The translations under genes and the position numbers were made by a program. A model generated the notes under the pieces. That model was not told the origin of the DNA. It worked only from the letters and a program-made list of their open reading frames with translations, and made no database searches. From Chitinophaga lutea (lineage in GTDB: Bacteria > Bacteroidota > Bacteroidia > Chitinophagales > Chitinophagaceae): a DNA stretch of 64,000 nt. The stretch spans positions 248,001-312,000 of the forward strand of contig NZ_RPDH01000003.1 in the NCBI RefSeq assembly GCF_003813775.1, read 5' to 3'. Below, one piece after another: positions 42,344-49,322 of the stretch (positions within the stretch are counted from its first letter, which is position 1; each line of letters starts with the position of its first letter).

Positions 42344-43009
42344 ATGTGCGGCCGATATATCCTCGAATCTGAACGTCCCGTTCACATTACACTCAAAGAA
42401 AAGGACTTTCTCCCGGAGACCTTCCAGGGCGACCTGTTCAACAGCTATAACATAGCACCCACCCAGACCGTGCCGGTGATGCGGGAGCTGAAGAACCTGG
42501 AGTTCATGCACTGGTGGCTGATTCCTGGTTATGAAAAGGAATTCAAAGCAGGGAAGTTCACCCTATTCAATAAGAAGAGCGAGGAGCTGGAGAAACCCTA
42601 CTGGAAGAAGCTCGTCGCCAGCCAGCGGGTAGTGATTCCCATGGGCGGGTTTTATGAGTGGAAAAAATTGACCCCTAAAGATAAGACCCCCTACCTTATT
42701 AAACCCTCCGAAGACGGTATGTTCTGGGTGGCCGGCCTGTACGACAACTGGGTGAACCGGGAGACCGGCGAGGTGAAGCGCTCCTTCACAATGCTGACCA
42801 TGGCGCCCAACGAATTCATGGCCGAAGTTCACAACCGCATGCCGGTGTTTCTGGACCCGCAGGCCGAGGATGTTGCCGCCTGGCTGGCCGGAGCCCCGCC
42901 TGAAGAGATCCTGAAACCCTTCCCATCCGATCGAATGACGAAGTACGAGGTCGGCCCAGCTGTAGGAAATTCCCGCAATAATTACAAAGAGCTGACCAAC
43001 CCTGTATAG
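42344..43009 (+). CDS. SRAP (HMCES/YedK-type) abasic-site protein
   Basis: 221 residues from ATG 42344, which gives the invariant N-terminal MCGRY with catalytic Cys2 exposed after Met removal. Further SRAP motifs: NIAPTQTVPVMR, WWLIPGYEK, KKLVASQRVVIPMGGFYEWKK with the conserved Glu, and HNRMPVFL with the His. Forms a covalent link with abasic sites in single-stranded DNA and so shields phage or host forks. Phage copies probably protect replicating DNA. Longer reading frames upstream are shadows. Confidence 0.9.
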   Translation: MCGRYILESERPVHITLKEKDFLPETFQGDLFNSYNIAPTQTVPVMRELKNLEFMHWWLIPGYEKEFKAGKFTLFNKKSEELEKPYWKKLVASQRVVIPMGGFYEWKKLTPKDKTPYLIKPSEDGMFWVAGLYDNWVNRETGEVKRSFTMLTMAPNEFMAEVHNRMPVFLDPQAEDVAAWLAGAPPEEILKPFPSDRMTKYEVGPAVGNSRNNYKELTNPV

Positions 43010-43049
43010 CCACTTTCTTGCTAATTGCTAAAAATATTAGTAATTTACG

Positions 43050-43625
43050 GTGGTGCTAACGGAGATAAAATTCAAAGCGACCTTCGGCCATGAGGTCTGC
43101 GATGTTGATATCAGTGAACCGCTTGGGGCCGGCGGCGGGTTCCACATTATGGTCAATAATCGGTATTGGGGCCAAGTGGTACGGTTTAATGGGCAGGGAT
43201 ATTCAGTTTGCTGGTCGACGCCCGACTGGTGGCTGTCAAAGATTGACAAGAGCATCATTCTGGAACTCATTACAATGAACAAAGAAAATGTAAAGCATTA
43301 TCGCGGCGGCTTCCCTTCGTTCGAAGTTGGATCCATATACCAGGACTCCCTTTCGCCGGTCATGTTTATGCGTGTCGTCCCGAGGCGGGAGGGGGTGGGC
43401 CTTATCAGCTGCCTCGAGAACGAAGCCCATGCCTGGCCCGTGCCTATGTGGGCCATAGATCCCAAGCGGCTTAAATACATTGGATGCGACGAGGAACTGC
43501 AGAGGAAGTGCAGCGCGCTTATGCAGATATGGGACTGCATACACTACGGCCGGCCGATACATGCAGAGCACCAATCCCTTGAGCGATTGTGCCGTAAAAT
43601 GATCGCGGATTTTGAAATTATGTGA
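43050..43625 (+). CDS. Phage accessory protein, unknown
   Basis: 191 residues from a GTG. N-terminal 60 residues are strand-rich with Trp-Trp (CWSTPDWWLSKI), followed by a helical part and a Cys-rich C-terminal region. An alternative start is the internal ATG near 43275. Converges with the minus-strand gene, with an 8-base overlap. No family recognised. Confidence 0.5.
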   Translation: MVLTEIKFKATFGHEVCDVDISEPLGAGGGFHIMVNNRYWGQVVRFNGQGYSVCWSTPDWWLSKIDKSIILELITMNKENVKHYRGGFPSFEVGSIYQDSLSPVMFMRVVPRREGVGLISCLENEAHAWPVPMWAIDPKRLKYIGCDEELQRKCSALMQIWDCIHYGRPIHAEHQSLERLCRKMIADFEIM

Positions 43626-43986
43626 GAAGCAGGATAGCCAAGCAGGCCCCGCACCCAAGGCACAGCGCCGCCATAACAGCAAGCAATACTATACCCTGCC
43701 GATATTGACGGAACATGGCTTCTTCCTGCTTATCCTGTACCTGCTTCCATACCTCCTGCCAACGGGCGTAAGTGGGCCGCAGGATAAGTAACCTGCGCAT
43801 GTCACAGTCCTGGTAGATCACCTCCAGGTCTTTCAGCTTTTTCTCGAGGTGCGGGGTTTTCATTGCCTCTTCAATGAACTGTTGCTCTTCGAGGGCCAGA
43901 CGCTTGCCGGCGAGGCTCTTAAGGAAAAGGGTGCGGAGCTCATCTTCATCGTGGTGGGAATACATAAGCTTGATTTTTGGGTTCAT
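43618..43986 (-). CDS. Membrane protein with FecR-like N-terminal part
   Basis: 122 residues from the ATG at 43986. The first part (TLFLKSLAGKRLALEEQQFIEEAM) resembles the N-terminal helical domain of FecR-type anti-sigma factors, a large Chitinophaga family; the C-terminal end is one membrane helix (GIVLLAVMAALCLGCGACLAILLL). A periplasmic FecR domain is missing, so this is a short or cut-down version. It has its own promoter with a leader of about 170 bases, divergent from the XRE gene at 44252. Confidence 0.5.
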   Translation of the reverse strand: MNPKIKLMYSHHDEDELRTLFLKSLAGKRLALEEQQFIEEAMKTPHLEKKLKDLEVIYQDCDMRRLLILRPTYARWQEVWKQVQDKQEEAMFRQYRQGIVLLAVMAALCLGCGACLAILLLT

Positions 43987-44165
43987 CCGCACAAAAAAAG
44001 AGGCGCGGAACTCAACTTGCCGCCGGGAGGCTGTCGAAGGCCTGGTGCAGACAAGAGAGCCCACGCCGAAACGTGAGCTTTCTCCTTCTTAACACCGCAC
44101 CATCTGAAGTTTCGACATTTCCCGGGCGTGTTTCAAAAGAAGCAGCTACTAATATTTTTAGGCTG

Positions 44166-44173
44166 CAAAAGTA
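44166..44173 (-). promoter_or_regulatory. Promoter -7 element of the 43986 gene
   Basis: TACTTTTG on the minus strand, perfect match to TAnnTTTG. Confidence 0.6.
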
Positions 44174-44198
44174 ATCGAATATAGCTAAATTTTCAATC

Positions 44199-44216
44199 GA
44201 CCGCACGCATGCGGTC
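44199..44216. promoter_or_regulatory. Palindromic operator between divergent promoters
   Basis: GACCGCA-CGCA-TGCGGTC, 7-bp arms, between the leftward (44166) and rightward (44219) promoters, as in a lysogeny switch. Confidence 0.65.
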
Positions 44217-44218
44217 AA

Positions 44219-44226
44219 TATATTTG
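44219..44226 (+). promoter_or_regulatory. Promoter -7 element of the XRE gene at 44252
   Basis: TATATTTG, perfect match, 25 bases before the start codon, three bases after the palindrome. Confidence 0.65.
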
Positions 44227-44251
44227 CCGACTTTCTCCAATTTGGGGCGGC

Positions 44252-44479
44252 ATGGACGAAATTCGAGACGACAAATTCTTAAAGGCGCTGGGGAAGAGGG
44301 TGAGAGCCCTCCGCCATGCAACCGGTATGTCCGATCGTGATTTCGCCAACACCGCCGGCATCGCCGCCTCCCAGGTCAACCGCATCGACAAAGGAGAGCT
44401 CGACGTGAAAATCTGTACCCTCCGGGCCATTGCGCAGGCGCTGGATATTCCTCTCTCTGAATTGTTCCGTGGACTTTAA
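44252..44479 (+). CDS. XRE-family regulator, probable lysogeny repressor
   Basis: 75 residues with one HTH_3 domain: LGKRVRALRHATGMSDRDFANTAGIAASQVNRIDKGELDVKICTLRAIAQAL. It starts right after a palindromic operator between two divergent promoters, a typical arrangement for self-regulation. It converges with the integrase gene (4-base overlap). It lacks the CI-type C-terminal domain, so SOS cleavage is unlikely. Confidence 0.85.
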   Translation: MDEIRDDKFLKALGKRVRALRHATGMSDRDFANTAGIAASQVNRIDKGELDVKICTLRAIAQALDIPLSELFRGL

Positions 44480-45681
44480 ATCTCCCGGCTGTTTTCCACC
44501 GCCTTTCTGTTTATCACGCAGCCCAAGTCGCGCAAATACTGCATGGTTTGCTCCAAAGACGCATGCCTGAATAATTGCATAATTGCATATGGGTCTACAC
44601 CTGCATTGGCTAAGTGTATGCCGCGGGTGTGCTTCCAGTTATAGAGCTTTTTGCTTTCATCGATTTTCAGTTTCTCCCGGTATGGCCGGTATTTCGTAGC
44701 ATAGTGGTTGCTGCTCGCCGGCACTGGGCCCGGTCGGTCACCCTTTCCGAAAACATACCATTCGAGTGGTAATTTGTCCAATTTCTGCGCTAAAAAAAAC
44801 CGCTTCAATATCGGGTCAAGAGGCACGTAGTCTTCTCTTCGGGCTTTGGTCCCCTCCGGACACAGGAGCAGCAAATCTCTGTCAAACAGGATATTCTTTA
44901 TCTTGAAGGCTCGCATTTCTTCCTTGCTGCGCACTGCAGCATAATAACAGGTCATGATAATCCCCTCCATGTAGACATCGTTAGCGGACCGGACAAGGGC
45001 AAGCATGTCATTGAGCTCCTGGTCGGTATATGTCGATGGCTTATTCTCCACGACTTCCCGCTGATCGGCACCTTTGATCGGGTTTTCTGGTATTATCCTC
45101 CCGTTCTTTTTTTCAGCGAGCCAGTTCAGGATCGTTTCGGTATACAGCAAGTAATTGTTGTAAGTCTTATTCTCCCAGTTGTTTTTTGTTGCTTCGTCCT
45201 TCAGAATAGTTAGAAGTTGTACTGCAGTAATGTTTGCAGCTGGCACCAGCAGCATGCCGTTTTCATTCAGCCAGGATTTAATAAAGTTTGCAGTCGTTGT
45301 ATATGCGCTCATTGTGGATTTCGATTTTCCCTGCTCCTTTTTTTCGGCTAGGAAGAGATTTACACCCTGAACCATGGTGAATCGGCTACGGTCGCCTGCA
45401 GCCTCAGCTGCGGCCTGCTTACTTGTTTCTTCTACCCATAAGTTAAGTTTCTCCTCTTCATCATAGGGGCTATATCCGTTCTGCAACGAAAGATTAACGG
45501 CATCGCGGAGATTTTTGGCGTAGTTTACTTTTTCCTCACCCTTAAACAGGTTGATGTCTTCGTACACCTTAAACCGTTCAAACTTGCCGGTGAATGGGTG
45601 TATGAACGAGTAAAACACATACCATTTTTTTACGCTGAGGTCGAGCGTTTCGGGGTAAATTTTTGCGGGGCGATATTGCAT
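44476..45681 (-). CDS. int: Tyrosine recombinase, phage integrase
   Basis: 401 residues from the ATG at 45681; an upstream in-frame ATG at 45834 would run through the tRNA and is rejected. The N-terminal arm-binding domain and SAM-like core-binding domain (about 120-215) precede the catalytic domain with Arg in CYYAAVRSKEEM, His and Arg in WKHTRGIHL, His in LFRHASLEQ and the nucleophile Tyr in MQYLRDLG near the C-terminus. Inserts the phage into the tRNA-Leu gene next door. It is the closest gene to the likely attachment site. Confidence 0.9.
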   Translation of the reverse strand: MQYRPAKIYPETLDLSVKKWYVFYSFIHPFTGKFERFKVYEDINLFKGEEKVNYAKNLRDAVNLSLQNGYSPYDEEEKLNLWVEETSKQAAAEAAGDRSRFTMVQGVNLFLAEKKEQGKSKSTMSAYTTTANFIKSWLNENGMLLVPAANITAVQLLTILKDEATKNNWENKTYNNYLLYTETILNWLAEKKNGRIIPENPIKGADQREVVENKPSTYTDQELNDMLALVRSANDVYMEGIIMTCYYAAVRSKEEMRAFKIKNILFDRDLLLLCPEGTKARREDYVPLDPILKRFFLAQKLDKLPLEWYVFGKGDRPGPVPASSNHYATKYRPYREKLKIDESKKLYNWKHTRGIHLANAGVDPYAIMQLFRHASLEQTMQYLRDLGCVINRKAVENSREI

Positions 45682-45743
45682 GTCCAGAAATTTATGTTTT
45701 CGACCCGTGGCCCCATTGTGGCCCCGGGCTGGCCCTAAATAAC

Positions 45744-45776
45744 GAAAACCCGCTCTAGGAGCGGGTTCTGTTTTTT
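45744..45776 (-). terminator. Bidirectional terminator beyond tRNA-Leu
   Basis: AACCCGCTC / GAGCGGGTT with a TAG loop (45747-45767), T-runs on both sides, stronger on the plus strand. It ends tRNA-Leu transcription and separates it from the integrase. Confidence 0.8.
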
Positions 45777-45779
45777 GAG

Positions 45780-45820
45780 TGCCCAGAACTGGATTCGAAC
45801 CAGCACACCGTTGCCGGCGC
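45780..45820. other. Likely attachment site (attR side), 3' half of tRNA-Leu
   Basis: The integrase gene starts 99 bases from the tRNA 3' end, and phages of this kind recombine in the 3' half of a tRNA gene, restoring it. The core repeat cannot be verified without the left junction. Confidence 0.6.
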
Positions 45821-45863
45821 TGCGACCTGAACACAGTGCGTCTACCAATTTCGCCATCTGGGC
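45780..45863 (-). tRNA. tRNA-Leu (CAG)
   Basis: A complete type II tRNA on the minus strand, 84 bases with discriminator A, no encoded CCA. Acceptor stem GCCCAGA / TCTGGGC, D-arm with AATTGGTAGACG, anticodon arm CTGTG-TTCAGGT-CGCAG giving anticodon CAG, long variable arm (GCCGGCAACGGT), T-arm CTGGTTCGAATCCAG. Confidence 0.95.
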
Positions 45864-45880
45864 ATCCCGTTCAGGGAGTG

Positions 45881-45911
45881 CAAAGGTAAGGAGTTTTCAA
45901 TTATTTCCAAA
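45881..45911 (-). promoter_or_regulatory. Promoter of tRNA-Leu, TTTG-N19-TACCTTTG
   Basis: TTTG (45908-45911) and TACCTTTG (45881-45888) on the minus strand with exactly 19 bases between, the full Bacteroidetes consensus. Confidence 0.8.
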
Positions 45912-45935
45912 TTCCGCACCCAAAAAATTTTAAAA

Positions 45936-46748
45936 TTATACGGCAATATTGAACTCACGCAGTGTGTCGTTCAGGCTGGTTTTCAAGTCTGTAGAGGCTT
46001 TGCGCTGACCGATGATCAAAGCGCAGGATACCTGGTATTCGCCTGCCGGGAATTTTTTCGTGTAAGTGCCGGGGATCACCACGCTGCGGGCCGGTACGCG
46101 GCCTTTGTATTCGATCGGCTCGGGACCGCTCACGTCGATGATTTTGGTGCTCTGGGTTAGTACCACGTTAGCGCCCAGTACCGCTTCTTTTTCCACATGT
46201 ACGCCTTCCACCACAATGCAGCGGGAACCTACGAACACGCCGTCTTCGATGATCACGGGGCTGGCCTGCAGGGGCTCCAGTACGCCGCCGATGCCCACAC
46301 CGCCGCTCAGGTGCACGTGTTTGCCGATCTGTGCGCAGGAACCAACGGTGGCCCAGGTGTCCACCATGGTGCCCTCGTCTACATAAGCGCCGATATTCAC
46401 ATAAGAAGGCATCAGGATGGCGCCTCTGGCGATGAATGCGCCGTAACGGGCCACAGCATGCGGTACCACGCGTACGCCCAGCTCTTTATAGTTGGTTTTG
46501 AGCTTCATTTTATCGTGGAACTCGAAGGGAGGCAGTTCCATGGTTTCCATCGGCTGTATGGAAAAATACATCAGGATGGCCTGTTTTACCCATTCGTTCA
46601 CCTTCCAGCCGTCGGCTGTCGGCTCCGCCACACGTAATTTACCCTTATCTACGGCTTCTATAACGGCTTTCACGGCATCGGAATACTGTGATTGCTGTAA
46701 CAGGCTGCGGTCGTTCCACGCAGCCTGGATTTGTTGCTGTACATCCAT
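45936..46748 (-). CDS. dapD: Tetrahydrodipicolinate N-succinyltransferase
   Basis: 270 residues, the usual length. Left-handed beta-helix made of hexapeptide repeats (GAFIARGAILMPSYVNIGAYVDEGTMVDTWATVGSCAQIGKHVHLSGGVGIGG...), of the family that transfers succinyl from succinyl-CoA to tetrahydrodipicolinate in lysine and meso-diaminopimelate synthesis. The C-terminal VIPGTYTKKFPAGEYQVSCALIIGQRKASTD block is typical. Cytoplasmic trimer. It has its own promoter. Its end lies 73 bases from the tRNA. Confidence 0.95.
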   Translation of the reverse strand: MDVQQQIQAAWNDRSLLQQSQYSDAVKAVIEAVDKGKLRVAEPTADGWKVNEWVKQAILMYFSIQPMETMELPPFEFHDKMKLKTNYKELGVRVVPHAVARYGAFIARGAILMPSYVNIGAYVDEGTMVDTWATVGSCAQIGKHVHLSGGVGIGGVLEPLQASPVIIEDGVFVGSRCIVVEGVHVEKEAVLGANVVLTQSTKIIDVSGPEPIEYKGRVPARSVVIPGTYTKKFPAGEYQVSCALIIGQRKASTDLKTSLNDTLREFNIAV

Positions 46749-46767
46749 TGCGAAAATATTTAGACCG

Positions 46768-46775
46768 CAAAAATA
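46768..46775 (-). promoter_or_regulatory. dapD promoter -7 element TATTTTTG
   Basis: Perfect TAnnTTTG on the minus strand, 20 bases before the dapD start, between it and the graspetide ligase gene. Confidence 0.65.
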
Positions 46776-46802
46776 ATATAATCGGGCACAGTTGATAGCG
46801 TT

Positions 46803-47786
46803 TCATTCCCTTCTTTCTGCCGCATTTAACAATATCGCGGCCAGGTGGCGGGAAATGGCGTTGCTGCAAAGCCGGTCGAGCCAGAAAAATTCACCGGCGG
46901 CATTGATCTCGAGAAAGTAATATTTTCCGTCGGGGGTGAGGATGAGGTCGATGGCGCCGTAGTTGAGCCCGTAGGCGTCCATCATGGACAGGAGGGAATT
47001 GGCCACGTCTTCCCGGAGGGGATAGGGTTTCCAGTTGTTGACGAGGGCGGCGCCTTCTTTCCGCCAGTCGGTGGCGGCGCCGGGCAGCTGCTGGGAATCG
47101 ATGGCGAAGGAAAACACCTCCCGGCCCACGATGGTGACCCGCAGTTCGAGCGCCTTCGGCAGTTTTTCCTGGAACACCATGGGGCAGTATTTCAGCTGGT
47201 CGAGCTGTGAAAGATGTTCATCCGAGATCTCGTTCGTAAACACCACATGTTCTTCGCCCTCGCGGTAAATGGCGAACGAGCTCTGCATTTTGGCGATCAC
47301 GGGCCCGCCGGTAGCGGCCAGGAACTGCTGTAGCTGCTGCGGGGAATTGGTGATGCAGGTTTCAGGCACCAGCAGGCCGTGTTTGACGGCCATGCGCAGT
47401 TGCTCTTCCTTGCTGTCGAGGCGGCGGTACACGCTGTACCGCTCCAGCTGGAAACAGGGGAGGCCTTCGAGCATGCCGAAGAGCGTGCGCCGCACCTCAC
47501 CGAGCGCCGAGCTCAGGAACTCCTTGTCCAGCAAAGGTTCAAGCCCTTTCCCGATGTGGTAGCTGCGCCGGTACCAGACGGCTGTAATATCGTCGAGGCG
47601 CTCGTCGCCGAGCCAAAGCGCCCAGCGGCCGCCCTGCCAGGTGGTCGTTAAAGTGAGGTCGGCGGGGTAACGGTCCACGTCGAAACGGACGCTCTGCCCG
47701 CCCAATTCGGCAATGGCCTGTATAACGGTGTCGGCGGCCTCGTTGTCGGCCGTATGGGTGATGATCAGCACTTTCCCTTCAGGCAT
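46803..47786 (-). CDS. ATP-grasp ligase, MdnC/MvdD-like (ester-forming)
   Basis: 327 residues from the ATG at 47786, which overlaps the previous ligase gene by 8 bases. Typical graspetide ligase: N-terminal LIITHTADNEAADTV and FDVDRYPADLTL, ITAVWYRRSYH, a precursor-binding part, then the ATP-grasp core with KMQSSFAIYREG, CPMVFQEKLPKALELRVTIVG, DWRKEGAALV, LNYGAIDLILTPDGKYYFLEINAAGEFFW (metal-binding Asp, Glu and Asn). Phrases such as PKALELRVTIVG and NYGAIDLILTPDG match MdnC of microviridin synthesis as I recall it, which forms the two ester links. Cytoplasmic. Confidence 0.8.
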   Translation of the reverse strand: MPEGKVLIITHTADNEAADTVIQAIAELGGQSVRFDVDRYPADLTLTTTWQGGRWALWLGDERLDDITAVWYRRSYHIGKGLEPLLDKEFLSSALGEVRRTLFGMLEGLPCFQLERYSVYRRLDSKEEQLRMAVKHGLLVPETCITNSPQQLQQFLAATGGPVIAKMQSSFAIYREGEEHVVFTNEISDEHLSQLDQLKYCPMVFQEKLPKALELRVTIVGREVFSFAIDSQQLPGAATDWRKEGAALVNNWKPYPLREDVANSLLSMMDAYGLNYGAIDLILTPDGKYYFLEINAAGEFFWLDRLCSNAISRHLAAILLNAAERRE

Positions 47787-48741
47787 GGGTGATCTTTTGT
47801 ACAAGTTTTTCAGCGATCGTCTCGGCTATTGGAAAACCTAAATATTTCTGCAGCATGCCCCACTCGCCCTGGGGGTTCACTTCGAGGAATACATACTGCC
47901 CGTCCGGTTGCACGATCATGTCTATTGCGCCGAAGGGCAGCCCCAGCAGTTGCATCAGCCGCGTGATCTTTTCTTCCTGCGCGGGCGGTAGCACGAAGGG
48001 CTCCCACTGTATGATGGTGGTGCTCGCCGTACGCCAGTCGGTAGTGTCCGGAGCGCGGAGGCTGCCGGTGAAAAACTCGCCGTCTACATACACGATCCGC
48101 AGCTCCCGGTCTTTGGGGATGTATTGCTGCAGAATCATGGGGCAGGCGGAAAGCGACTCCAGCATGGGCACATCTTCCTTGCGCAGGCGGGTGGTGGGGA
48201 AGAAGTCGCCGCGCCCGTCCATCGTTTTCGAGAGGGCGCCGTGCAGCTTCACCACTACGTCGCCGTTATGGTCGTCGTAAAACCGGATGGCGTCTTCTGC
48301 ATGGTTGCTGAAGAGCGTTTGCGGCACTGCCAAACCTGCGGCCTGTGCGGCGGTGAGCTGCAGCAGCTTGTTGCCGCTCACGGCATGGTCGATGTCGATG
48401 CGGTTGATCCAGGGTACGTCGAGCGAGTCGAGGAAAATGTGCAGCGAGGTATTGTATTCTTTGACAAAAGCGGGCACATAGGCGGGATCAAGGGAGGCAG
48501 GCACTTTCAGTTCCCATAATTTACGGTACCACACGCCGGTGATGTCGGCCGCATCTATCAGCGTATTGCCATGTTCCAGCTGGTATTGCGGCCCCGCGGC
48601 GGTGAGGCGGTAGCGCAACCGGTAACGGGTGCCGAACTCGTCTGAATTGAAGCGGAAACTGGGATACCCCAGTTGTTCGAGGTGTTGCTGTACTAAATCG
48701 ATGGTGTAAGTATCCTGAGAATGCGTAATGCAGAGAATCAT
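47779..48741 (-). CDS. ATP-grasp ligase, MdnB/MvdC-like (amide-forming)
   Basis: 320 residues. N-terminal ITHSQDTYTIDLVQQHL and FRFNSDEFGTRYRL, ITGVWYRKLWELKVP, then the core: VVVKLHGALSK, CPMILQQYIPKDRELRIVYV, GLPFGAIDMIVQPDGQYVFLEVNPQGEWGMLQKYLGFPI. The ending EVNPQGEWGMLQ is the form I associate with the MvdC/MdnB branch, which closes the Lys amide after the esters are made. Which of the two ligases does which step is inferred from sequence style. It lies 74 bases after the second precursor gene and is coupled to the other ligase. Confidence 0.8.
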   Translation of the reverse strand: MILCITHSQDTYTIDLVQQHLEQLGYPSFRFNSDEFGTRYRLRYRLTAAGPQYQLEHGNTLIDAADITGVWYRKLWELKVPASLDPAYVPAFVKEYNTSLHIFLDSLDVPWINRIDIDHAVSGNKLLQLTAAQAAGLAVPQTLFSNHAEDAIRFYDDHNGDVVVKLHGALSKTMDGRGDFFPTTRLRKEDVPMLESLSACPMILQQYIPKDRELRIVYVDGEFFTGSLRAPDTTDWRTASTTIIQWEPFVLPPAQEEKITRLMQLLGLPFGAIDMIVQPDGQYVFLEVNPQGEWGMLQKYLGFPIAETIAEKLVQKITHA

Positions 48742-48815
48742 GTATGGTTCCTATAAAAAACAAGCAACAGCCGCAGCCATTGCTTGCAAATGATCAATGT
48801 GAAGGGGAAGGCAGC

Positions 48816-48995
48816 TTACAGGAGCCACCATTCCTCATCCCCGTCTGAAGGGTATTTGTGCGTCTGATCGGGGGCATCCGCCAGCTTGCTCGTCCAGATG
48901 CCGGACTCGCGGCGGTTTTTCTCTTCTTCCGCTTTCGTTTGCGATTCGAGGAATTGCGCAAAGAATGGCTTTAATACCTGTTCATTGGGTTTCAT
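48816..48995 (-). CDS. Microviridin-type graspetide precursor 2 (59 residues)
   Basis: Too short for usual gene cut-offs. Leader: KPFFAQFLESQ (residues 9-19), the conserved helix recognised by microviridin ligases (PFFARFL in cyanobacteria). Core: QTHKYPSDGDEEWWLL (44-59), that is T-x-K-Y-P-S-D-x-D-E. By analogy Thr45-Asp51 and Ser50-Asp53 would form esters and Lys47-Glu54 an amide. The C-terminal tail EWWLL is longer and more aromatic than in precursor 1. No double-Gly export signal is seen. Same strand and order as the ligases. Confidence 0.85.
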   Translation of the reverse strand: MKPNEQVLKPFFAQFLESQTKAEEEKNRRESGIWTSKLADAPDQTHKYPSDGDEEWWLL

Positions 48996-49045
48996 AATCT
49001 GATATGTTTTTTAGTTACTGATAAAGTTTGAAAGTAAAGCTGATG

Positions 49046-49198
49046 TTACACTTCATCACCGTCCGAAGGATATTTCAATGTGTGCTCTATATGGTCCCAG
49101 ATCTTCAGGGTGAATATCGGAGGTTCCTGCTGTGTCTTACGCTGTTTTTCCAGGAACTGTGCAAAAAATGGTTTCACCGGATTGGTGGAGGGTTGCAT
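49046..49198 (-). CDS. Microviridin-type graspetide precursor 1 (50 residues)
   Basis: Too short for usual gene cut-offs. Leader motif KPFFAQFLEKQ (9-19) is nearly identical to that of precursor 2, and the core TLKYPSDGDEV (40-50) ends the protein. Expected links: Thr40-Asp46, Ser45-Asp48 (esters), Lys42-Glu49 (amide). It lies 50 bases before precursor 2, so both and the two ligases form one operon of four genes. Upstream bases show only a weak -7-like element. A protease inhibitor is the likely product type, as for known microviridins. Confidence 0.88.
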   Translation of the reverse strand: MQPSTNPVKPFFAQFLEKQRKTQQEPPIFTLKIWDHIEHTLKYPSDGDEV

Positions 49199-49322
49199 AC
49201 AGGATCGGTTTTAAGTGATGAATGCATTAAACAATGTTCCGTTAGCTCCGTGTGGCCCGACTCGTTTCCGGGCAGACAAACAATTTAGCATTTTTTACAG
49301 AAAGAAAAAAAATATTAACGAT

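Larger units (their letters stand above)
1..45820. mobile_element. Tailed prophage integrated at tRNA-Leu, left end outside window
   Basis: A continuous set of phage modules runs from replication through packaging, head, tail, lysis and lysogeny to a tyrosine integrase that abuts a tRNA gene. Genes before 39.6 kb are almost all on the plus strand and often overlap by 4 bases. A long tape measure gene, a tail tube gene and a frameshifted tail chaperone, with no contractile sheath gene seen, suggest a siphovirus-like long flexible tail. The right edge is placed in the 3' half of the tRNA; the exact core cannot be set because the left attachment site is not in the window. No phage gene is clearly broken, so the prophage may be functional. 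Confidence 0.9.

Noticed and set aside
45682..45834. N-terminal extension of the integrase
   Set aside because: It would translate through the terminator and into the tRNA gene. The ATG at 45681 gives the normal N-terminus.
48521..48763. 80-codon frame near the precursor genes
   Set aside because: Overlaps the ligase gene in another frame and has no precursor motif; the true precursors lie at 48816 and 49046.
49215..49322. N-terminal extension of the glycosyltransferase
   Set aside because: AT-rich, no similarity to the family start; the family normally begins close to the GFDAKRAF stretch.
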